From: CAYWWM01 sp965198025
GTDB taxonomy: Bacteria; Acidobacteriota; Terriglobia; 2-12-FULL-54-10
NCBI GenBank assembly: GCA_965198025.1
Contig: OZ240237.1
Coordinates: forward strand, 3,348,001-3,412,000
Direction of reading: 5' to 3'
DNA: 64,000 nt
Position numbers and translations under genes: made by a program. Positions 52,773 to 59,300 of this stretch are shown here, one piece after another (the first letter of the stretch is position 1; each line of letters starts with the position of its first letter). The notes under the pieces are model-generated. The model was not told the DNA's origin. It saw only the letters and a program-made list of their open reading frames with translations, and did not search any database.

Positions 52773-53828
52773 ATGATTATTTCCATGAAGCACGGGGCGA
52801 CGAAAGAAGAAATCGACCACGTCTGCGAGCGGTTACAGGAATTCGGCTACAAATCCCATCCCATTTTCGGTGAAGAGCGGGTGGTCATCGGAGGGGTGGG
52901 GCACGCCGACCGCAAACAGCAGGCGATGGAGTCCATCGAGGCCGCGCCGGGCGTGGAGTCGGTTATGTCCATCAGTGATCCCTTCAAGTTTGTCAGCAGA
53001 GAGTATCGCCAGGCCAAGAGCACCGTCAAAGTCAACGGCTGGGAGATCGGCGGGCCGGAGTTCATCGTCTTCGCCGGGCCCTGCTCGGTCGAGCACGAAG
53101 AGCAGATCCTCACGACCGCCGAATGCGTGAAAAACGCCGGAGCCCACATTCTCCGCGGCGGCGCCTTCAAGCCCCGTACCTCGCCCTACGATTTCCAGGG
53201 TCTGGAAGAGGAGGGCCTGAAGCTGCTTCAAAAGGCCAAGGAGCGGACCGGCCTTGCCATCTGCACAGAAGTCATGTCACCCATGGAGGTCAGCCTGGTC
53301 GCCGAATACTCTGACATCATGCAGGTGGGCGCGCGCAACATGCAGAACTTCAATCTGCTGAAGCGGCTCGGCAAGGTCAACCGCCCCGTCATGCTGAAGC
53401 GCGGCCTGAGCTCCACCATCAAGGAATTCCTCCTCTCCGCCGAATACATCGTCACCAGCGGTAACCCGAACGTGTTCCTCTGCGAGCGGGGCATCCGCAC
53501 CTTTGAAACCTTTACGCGCAACACGCTGGACCTCTCCGCCGTGCCCCTGCTGGCGGAGCTGACCCACCTGCCGGTCATTGTGGACCCAAGCCATGGCACC
53601 GGCAAACGCTCGCTCGTTCCTGCTATGGCCCGTGCTGCGGTCGCCTGTGGCGCCGACGGGCTGATGATCGAGGTGCACCCCAACCCGGAACAAGCCTTCA
53701 GCGACGGCCCACAGTCTCTCCGCCTCCCTCAGTTCGAGCAATTGATGAAGGACTTGCGGCCCTACATTGAACTCTGGAAGGCGGATCGCGCCGCCGTGCA
53801 GGCCGCCGCTGTGGTCGGAAAGGCGTAA
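52773..53828 (+). CDS. aroF: 3-deoxy-7-phosphoheptulonate (DAHP) synthase, type I-beta with regulatory domain
   Basis: 351 residues from the ATG at 52773 (ACGGAGA upstream). Residues 1-70 are a ferredoxin-like N-terminal domain (MIISMKHGATKEEIDHVCER), as in Thermotoga-type DAHP synthases, where it mediates feedback inhibition by Tyr or Phe. The TIM barrel has FIVFAGPCSVEHEEQ, LRGGAFKPRTSPYDFQG, VGARNMQNFNLLK and DPSHGTGKRSLVPAMA. It condenses erythrose-4-phosphate with phosphoenolpyruvate, the first step of aromatic amino-acid synthesis. It is preceded by an aromatic-residue leader peptide and a terminator, so both transcription attenuation and allosteric control are probable. Confidence 0.95.
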   Translation: MIISMKHGATKEEIDHVCERLQEFGYKSHPIFGEERVVIGGVGHADRKQQAMESIEAAPGVESVMSISDPFKFVSREYRQAKSTVKVNGWEIGGPEFIVFAGPCSVEHEEQILTTAECVKNAGAHILRGGAFKPRTSPYDFQGLEEEGLKLLQKAKERTGLAICTEVMSPMEVSLVAEYSDIMQVGARNMQNFNLLKRLGKVNRPVMLKRGLSSTIKEFLLSAEYIVTSGNPNVFLCERGIRTFETFTRNTLDLSAVPLLAELTHLPVIVDPSHGTGKRSLVPAMARAAVACGADGLMIEVHPNPEQAFSDGPQSLRLPQFEQLMKDLRPYIELWKADRAAVQAAAVVGKA

Positions 53829-53838
53829 CAGGATTCCC

Positions 53839-53970
53839 GGACCATTTTCCGGGTGGGTGTAGCGCAGCCGCCAAAGTAGGGACAGGCCTCCAGGCCTGTC
53901 GGCTCAAGAGCAGGCGGTAACTTGCGACAACCGTTTTCGGTTCTTTCGGTTCCTTCGGTTCTCTCGACAG
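53839..53970. repeat. MITE end fragment plus palindrome and TTCGGTT repeat
   Basis: GGACCATTTTCCGGGTGGGTG followed by TAGCGCAGCC and AAAGTAGGGA matches the left end of the MITE family, with no right end. A perfect palindrome GACAGGCCTCCAGGCCTGTC follows at 53881-53900. Then comes a TTCGGTTCTTTCGGT tract (53937-53951) that continues with similar units to about 53965 and matches the insertion inside the GT4 gene at 15112. The rest of the gap to 54051 holds nothing I recognise. Confidence 0.65.
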
Positions 53971-54051
53971 AGCATTTCCGTACAGGTTTATGGGGTATAT
54001 GGAGCGTTTTTGGCACAAAGGCTCATAGTGCAGCGGTCCTGAGCCAGCCCT

Positions 54052-54855
54052 CTACAACTCGTCCAGTCCCTCGGTCAGCTCGATGTAGGTTCCCCACGGA
54101 TCGGTGAAGTAGGCAATGGCGAGACCCGAGGCGGTGCGGCCGTAGGCTCGGTCGAACTGGATGCCGGCGGCTTCCAGCTTCTGGCAGAAAGCCTCCAGGT
54201 TGTCGATCTCGAAGCCGATATGATCGAGCGCGCGGTCCTTGATCGTAACGGTGGGCTCGCCGCTGTAGGCAGAGAACGTCAGGTTCATGCCCGGGACGTC
54301 AGCGGCCTGATTGCGGCCCCGCATGCCGGGTTTCGCGCCGAAGAACCTGGCGTACCACGCCTGGATTTCCGGAATGGCGGATGCGGCCACGTGGAAATGC
54401 GTGTGGTGACTCCGGATGGGGACGTTCTGGGTTGTGTCCTCCAGAATCTCGATCCGCAGCCCTTCGGCCGTGGTCACATATCCCTGGTCGGTCCGGCCGC
54501 CGGCGCCCATCACGGCGTCCAAGCCAGCCGCCTTCCACCGAGCGATGGCTTCCTGCGTGTTTCGGACCAGGAACCCGATGTGATTCACGACGCCGCCGGC
54601 CATGGGGCCGGTCGGCTCGGCCTCCCGAAAGAAAACCAGAACGCCGGGGAATTTCACGATTTCACTCCCGTTGGACCTCCTTACGACTGTTCCGCCCATG
54701 GTTGCAAACACATTCTTGGTTGCTTCCAGGTCCTGCGTCACCACGTGCCAATGGCCCATGGTTACGCCGCTCTCATTCGGCGGAGGCAGTTGCCCCCACG
54801 CCGTGCCGGCCACCGCCAGCACAGCAAGTGTCAGAATCGAGATTAGTCCTTTCAC
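54052..54855 (-). CDS. Exported VOC (glyoxalase/bleomycin-resistance) superfamily protein
   Basis: 267 residues with a signal peptide (MKGLISILTLAVLAVAGTAW, then GQ). Two VOC modules follow: about residues 30-125 (VTMGHWHVVTQDLEATKNVF) and about 145-262 (THFHVAASAIPEIQAWYARF, ending YFTDPWGTYIELTE). Candidate metal ligands are His in GHWHVV and FHVA, His in LDHIGFEI and the final Glu of YIELTE. VOC proteins catalyse isomerase, dioxygenase or lyase reactions or bind drugs; export to the periplasm is less usual. The function is not assignable. Confidence 0.82.
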   Translation of the reverse strand: MKGLISILTLAVLAVAGTAWGQLPPPNESGVTMGHWHVVTQDLEATKNVFATMGGTVVRRSNGSEIVKFPGVLVFFREAEPTGPMAGGVVNHIGFLVRNTQEAIARWKAAGLDAVMGAGGRTDQGYVTTAEGLRIEILEDTTQNVPIRSHHTHFHVAASAIPEIQAWYARFFGAKPGMRGRNQAADVPGMNLTFSAYSGEPTVTIKDRALDHIGFEIDNLEAFCQKLEAAGIQFDRAYGRTASGLAIAYFTDPWGTYIELTEGLDEL

Positions 54856-54962
54856 AGGTCCCTCCTTGTAAAATAAAGTTCATCAGAGAGCGCGAAAACA
54901 GGGTCCGATATTTCGGATGCTTAGAACGCCTCTCTTCCACCGAAAAGCAAACCCTTCCCCGA

Positions 54963-56120
54963 TTACGGTTCCACGTAGACCTCCAGCGCCTCGTTCCATT
55001 CCTTTTGCTCTTCATACAGAGCCCGCACGCGCATTCCGGCCTGGAATTGGGTCCGGTCGGAGATCCCTTCCAGGTCAACCAGGCCGCCGACCCGAAGAGA
55101 CACCACTTCCCCGTTGCTCAACGCCAACATGATATAGCGGCCCTCGTTCACTACTTCCGTGATGCGGCCCTCGAGCTGTTTCTCCGGTGCGACGATAATC
55201 TCAGGCCCATCCCCCTGGAGCTCCCGGTACAGCTCCTCCACCATTATGGGCAGGTGGGACGTACGGTCCCAATCCGGGTACTCGTCCATGTGGAATCGTT
55301 CGCGCGCGGCCTCGGGCGTAACGCCGCGGTCCATCATGTCGCGAGCGCGCCGCCGTGCCGTGACCAAGTAATCCAGCATCGTTTGCAAGTCTTCGGTGTT
55401 GCCGACCGGACCGTGCGCCATGATGACGAACTTCGGCTGCAGCGGAATCAGCGCCTCCAGATACTTGATCATGCCCCATGTCGTTCCATGGCTGTAATCG
55501 GGGCGCATGTCGGGGTGACGCTCCTTGTAGGCAGCAAACCCGCCGTGCATCACGCCGCTTTCCGGAAGCCACACGGCGATATCCCCGGGGTTGTATTCGT
55601 CATCCACGTAGATCAACTCGATCGTCTTGCCGCCGAGGCGAAGCGTCATATTTTCGCGGAACGTCAGGACGTTATCCAGAGGATGGAAATTCTGGAGCAG
55701 CGCCGTCCGCTCGGGGAAAAACTTGCGCCAGCCACGAACCTGGCTCGGCTTGAACCGCGACCATGCCTCGGCGATTCGCTCGTGTACGATCACGGTTGCC
55801 GGAGGGGAAAACAGCGGCGTTCCGCCGATGTGATCTCCGTGGTTCTGGGTCAGGATTACATATCGAACCGGCTGGTCCGTGACCGCTTGAATGTGGCGCA
55901 GGATGTTGCGGGCGTCCGGGACGCTGTTGCCGGTGTCCACGACCACCACACCCTGCGAAGTCACCACCACCAACGCGTTGGCATCGTTGAGCTTCCCGAC
56001 GTAGGTGTAGACATCGTCCGCCAGCTTTCGAAACTCCGGCTCGGGACCCGTAATCGCCGCGACCCGCAGCGGCCAGACAACCAGGATAGCCAGAGCTGCT
56101 ACCGCCGAAACAATTCTCAT
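54963..56120 (-). CDS. Exported metallo-beta-lactamase-fold hydrolase with altered metal motif
   Basis: 385 residues from the ATG at 56120, which follows GGAGGTGAAGAC; an upstream start adds 13 residues. A signal peptide (MRIVSAVAALAILVVWPLRV) precedes an MBL domain with VVVDTGNSVPDARNIL, TQNHGDHIGGTPLF, and later His in SGVMHGGFAAYK and IMAHGPVG. The usual H-x-H-x-D-H reads Q-N-H-G-D-H, so the first zinc His is Gln. The C-terminal 90 residues (EIIVAPEKQLEGRITEVVNE) form an extra beta-rich domain. Possible lactonase, phosphatase or thioesterase; the substrate is unknown. Confidence 0.83.
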   Translation of the reverse strand: MRIVSAVAALAILVVWPLRVAAITGPEPEFRKLADDVYTYVGKLNDANALVVVTSQGVVVVDTGNSVPDARNILRHIQAVTDQPVRYVILTQNHGDHIGGTPLFSPPATVIVHERIAEAWSRFKPSQVRGWRKFFPERTALLQNFHPLDNVLTFRENMTLRLGGKTIELIYVDDEYNPGDIAVWLPESGVMHGGFAAYKERHPDMRPDYSHGTTWGMIKYLEALIPLQPKFVIMAHGPVGNTEDLQTMLDYLVTARRRARDMMDRGVTPEAARERFHMDEYPDWDRTSHLPIMVEELYRELQGDGPEIIVAPEKQLEGRITEVVNEGRYIMLALSNGEVVSLRVGGLVDLEGISDRTQFQAGMRVRALYEEQKEWNEALEVYVEP

Positions 56121-56184
56121 GTCTTCACCTCCACTCTCTTGTTTCCTCTGCTTCTCCATCCCTCACCGCTCACTACTCACTCAT

Positions 56185-56997
56185 TCACCCCACGATATCC
56201 TCGCCCCCGTCCACGCCGATCACGTTGCCCGTGATCCAGTAGGTGTTCGGATGCGCCAGCACGCCGATCGCCGCCGCAACATCCTGCGGCGTGGTGATCC
56301 GGCCGTGGGGGTTGCGGTCGCGCGCAAACGCCTCGATCTCTTCATAGCCGGGAATCTTGCGCGAGGAGGGCGTGCTGGTCACCCCGGCGCGGATGGCGTT
56401 GGCCGTAATTCCCTTGGGGGCGAGTTCGAGCGCCAGTTGGCGGATGTGGGACTCGAGCGCCGCCTTCGCCGCCGAAACCGGGCCGTAGGTCTCCCAGACG
56501 CGCGTCCCGCCCGAGCTGGTCATGGCGTAAATCCGCCCTCCCGATTCCATCAACCCGTTCGTCACCAAATCTTGCGACCAGTAGACCAGACTGTGTGCCA
56601 TCACGTCAGCGTCATGTCCATCTGCATCGGCCAGCGTCATGTCCATCTGCGACGGCGTCACGGCTTCCTTCCCGGCGCCGATGTACGGCGTCAGCGTTCC
56701 AAAGGCCACCGAGTGCAGCAGCACGCGTACCGTTCCGGGCGCCTTCCCGAACTCCTCCTGAATGCGCGCGACTACTTCCTTGCGCTTCCCGGCGTCGGCA
56801 GCGTTCACGTTGAAGAAGGCGGCTTCGCGCCCGCCTGCGCGAATCCGGCCGGTGATCTCCTCGACGTGCTTCAGCCCGGCCCGCCGGTCCAGATGCACCC
56901 CGAAAATGTTGTATCCGAGCCGTGCCAGCTCCAGCGCCGCCGCCTCACCGAACCCGCTCGACGCCCCCAGTATCAATGCCCACAGCGATTTTTCCAT
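56185..56997 (-). CDS. SDR-family oxidoreductase resembling FabI/FabL enoyl-ACP reductase
   Basis: 270 residues with a Rossmann GASSGFGEAAALELARLGYN start. The active-site Tyr and Lys are spaced Y-x6-K (YGPVSAAKAALESH), the enoyl-ACP-reductase spacing, rather than the usual SDR Y-x3-K. LLHSVAFGTLTPYI and the C-terminal YWITGNVIGVDGGEDIVG also suit FabL/FabI. It would reduce the enoyl double bond in fatty-acid elongation. A different SDR substrate cannot be excluded. It is the first gene upstream of the exported MBL protein on the same strand. Confidence 0.82.
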   Translation of the reverse strand: MEKSLWALILGASSGFGEAAALELARLGYNIFGVHLDRRAGLKHVEEITGRIRAGGREAAFFNVNAADAGKRKEVVARIQEEFGKAPGTVRVLLHSVAFGTLTPYIGAGKEAVTPSQMDMTLADADGHDADVMAHSLVYWSQDLVTNGLMESGGRIYAMTSSGGTRVWETYGPVSAAKAALESHIRQLALELAPKGITANAIRAGVTSTPSSRKIPGYEEIEAFARDRNPHGRITTPQDVAAAIGVLAHPNTYWITGNVIGVDGGEDIVG

Positions 56998-57195
56998 TGC
57001 GTTATGTTTCCCCCAGCATCCTATGAGCTTACCTCAATGAGCGAACGAATCTCTCCGCCCTGGATGCAAATTCCGGCAGTACTTTTCGGGGAGGCGATCT
57101 ATGAATGCTGACGCGACCTTTGAAATCCCCGAGACTCTCTGCATCTCCCCTATGCTCCTTATGTTTCCCTTGCTTCGTCCCACTTCCGGCTCGAC

Positions 57196-57645
57196 TCACG
57201 AAACCTCGATCCGCCGTTCGTTCTCGCCGGATGCCGCGAGATGAATCTCCAGCACGGCGCCTGCGGAACCACTGGGCCGCAGCGCAGGCCCGAGTTTTTC
57301 TCCCCACTCGACAAGCACGATGGCCCGCTCGGCAAGCAGGTCTTCCAGGCCCAGCGTCTCCAGCTCCCGCGCCGTTTCCACGCGATACAAATCCACATGA
57401 TACACGCGGGCCGTGATATCGCGAGCGCAACCGTATTCATGAATCATGGTAAAGGTAGGGCTGGTGACTTCTTCTTCCGGCGCAGCGCCGAGGCCGGCAA
57501 CGATTCCTTTGGCGAGCGTGGTCTTTCCGGCTCCGAGGTCTCCCAGGAGCAACAGCAGGACCGGCGGCTGCAGTTCCCGGGCCAACTGCGCGCCGAAGGC
57601 AATCGTCTCTTCCGGGGAATGGGTCACGACGGCGCGGGCCTTCAT
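57196..57645 (-). CDS. tsaE: tRNA threonylcarbamoyladenosine biosynthesis ATPase TsaE
   Basis: 149 residues, the normal size for TsaE (YjeE). It has the Walker A motif LLLGDLGAGKTTLAKGIVAG (about residues 33-52), VTSPTFTMIHEYG, and YHVDLYRVETARELETLGLE. TsaE assists TsaBCD in forming t6A37 on ANN-decoding tRNAs. It lies downstream of nnr on the same strand; nnr-tsaE adjacency (sometimes as fusions) is common in bacteria. A REP-like repeat separates them. Confidence 0.92.
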   Translation of the reverse strand: MKARAVVTHSPEETIAFGAQLARELQPPVLLLLLGDLGAGKTTLAKGIVAGLGAAPEEEVTSPTFTMIHEYGCARDITARVYHVDLYRVETARELETLGLEDLLAERAIVLVEWGEKLGPALRPSGSAGAVLEIHLAASGENERRIEVS

Positions 57646-57676
57646 ATCAGGTTATTATGCCCGCTCTTTCTTGCAC

Positions 57677-57709
57677 GGTCATCCTGAGGAACGCCGCGAG
57701 GAAGGACCT
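57677..57709. repeat. REP-like palindromic repeat, copy 5 (diverged)
   Basis: Written in the opposite sense to the other copies: GTCATCCTGAGGAACGCCGC followed by GAGGAAGGACCT. It sits in the 76-bp gap between tsaE and nnr. Confidence 0.5.
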
Positions 57710-57721
57710 ACCTGTTCCTTC

Positions 57722-59296
57722 TCACTCACCATGCAACGCCTCCGGCAGAGCCGCCAGCAGATCCGTCGCCAGCAGAGACAACTCGCCCCGGCGTTTGACC
57801 GCCGCGTCGCCCGCCGCGCCGTGCCAATAGACGGCGGCAGCGACTACCTGCTGGACCGGCGCGTCCGGGTGCTGCGCGAGCAACCCGGCGATCATTCCCG
57901 TCAGCACGTCACCTGTTCCGGCGGTGGCCATGCCGGGGTTCCCGGTCGGGTTGACGTAGACCTGCCCGCCGGGTTCGGCGACCAGAGTGAGTCGGCCCTT
58001 GAGGACAACGCATGCCTTGTGCTCGGCGGCGAACTGCCGGGCGACATCCACGCGCCTGGCCTGGACTTCATTGGTCGTGAGGCCGGTTAGCCGCGCCATC
58101 TCGCCCGGATGCGGCGTCAGGATCAGCTTGCGCCCGTCGCCTTGAAGCAAATCGGGAACCTTGGCAAACGCATTCAAGCCATCGGCATCCACGACGAGTG
58201 GAACCCCCGTCACTTCCTGGACAACCCGCTGCGTGAACTCCATGGTCTCGGGATGGGTTGAAAGACCGGGCCCCAGGGCCACCACTGACTTGTCCTGCAC
58301 AATCCTTGTAAACCGCCCGTAATCCAGGGCATGGCAGGAGATCGCGCCCGCTTCGTTCTCCGCCAGCGGCTCCGTCATGAGCACTGGCGTGGTACCCGCC
58401 ACCAGCGGCAGAACCCCTTCCGGCACTGCTGCCGTTACCAGCCCCGCGCCTACACCATGCGCACCAAGAGCAGCCAGCCCTGCCGCTCCGCTCTTTCCAA
58501 GCGACCCTCCCACGATCAGAGCGTGACCGTAACTGCCCTTGTGCGAGGAGCTCGGCCGGCGACGCGCAAACACAGCCAGGTCCTCGCGGCACAGCAGATT
58601 CAGAAATAGAGAAGCATCGTTTTCGTAGAGGTACGGCGGCGTTCCAATCGCCGTCACGCGCAACTCGCCCACGCGCTCACAGTTCGGCGGAAAGACATGA
58701 CATAGCTTGGGCGCCGTGAAGGTCACAGTATAATTCGCTCGCAGGGAAGCTTCGAGAGCCTCACCAGTGTCACTCGGCATCCCGGAAGGAACGTCCACGG
58801 CTACGAGCGGGACCGTGGTAAAGCTTCGGTTGAGGTCCAGAATCACTTCGCGATAAAAGCCTTCCGCGGGGCCGGAGAGTCCGCTCCCGAGCAGGGCGTC
58901 CACGAGCAGGCTCGATGCAAGAAACTCGGAGCGAGCGCGGAACCAGTCACTTTGGTTGGGCACGACGGTCGGGGCCAGGCCGTTCTGCAGCAGGATGGAG
59001 TAATTCGATCCGGCGTCGCCCTGCAAGCTCTCCGGCTCGGCAAGCAGCACAACACGCGGCCGGTGGCCCCGCATCAGCAGGTGGCGCGCCACGACCAGAC
59101 CGTCCCCTCCGTTATTTCCCTTGCCGCAGAGGATCGTGATGCGGTCTTTGTCAATCATCGGAAACTCTTCCTGGATCAGTTGGGCCACGTTCCGACCGGC
59201 GTTTTCCATGAGTACCATGCCGGGGATGCGCAACTTCTCGATGCAAGCCCGGTCGATCGCTCTCATTTGGCTTGCTGTGAGGATTTTCGTCGCCAT
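57722..59296 (-). CDS. nnr: Bifunctional NAD(P)H-hydrate repair enzyme (epimerase and dehydratase)
   Basis: 524 residues joining YjeF-N (about 1-215; GMVLMENAGRNVAQLIQEEF, CGKGNNGGDGLVVARHLLMR) and the ADP/ATP-dependent dehydratase (about 230-515; SHKGSYGHALIVGGSLGKSG, LTPHPGEMARLTG, PGMATAGTGDVLTGMIAGLL). The pair repairs hydrated NAD(P)H, a heat or enzyme by-product. All signature loops are complete. The gene lies 5 bp downstream of uvrA on the same strand. Confidence 0.95.
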   Translation of the reverse strand: MATKILTASQMRAIDRACIEKLRIPGMVLMENAGRNVAQLIQEEFPMIDKDRITILCGKGNNGGDGLVVARHLLMRGHRPRVVLLAEPESLQGDAGSNYSILLQNGLAPTVVPNQSDWFRARSEFLASSLLVDALLGSGLSGPAEGFYREVILDLNRSFTTVPLVAVDVPSGMPSDTGEALEASLRANYTVTFTAPKLCHVFPPNCERVGELRVTAIGTPPYLYENDASLFLNLLCREDLAVFARRRPSSSHKGSYGHALIVGGSLGKSGAAGLAALGAHGVGAGLVTAAVPEGVLPLVAGTTPVLMTEPLAENEAGAISCHALDYGRFTRIVQDKSVVALGPGLSTHPETMEFTQRVVQEVTGVPLVVDADGLNAFAKVPDLLQGDGRKLILTPHPGEMARLTGLTTNEVQARRVDVARQFAAEHKACVVLKGRLTLVAEPGGQVYVNPTGNPGMATAGTGDVLTGMIAGLLAQHPDAPVQQVVAAAVYWHGAAGDAAVKRRGELSLLATDLLAALPEALHGE

Positions 59297-59300
59297 GGTT

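Noticed and set aside
54381..56234. Long open frame (617 codons) on the plus strand
   Set aside because: It runs antisense through the VOC and MBL genes, which have clear domains and signal peptides; this one is a by-product of high GC.
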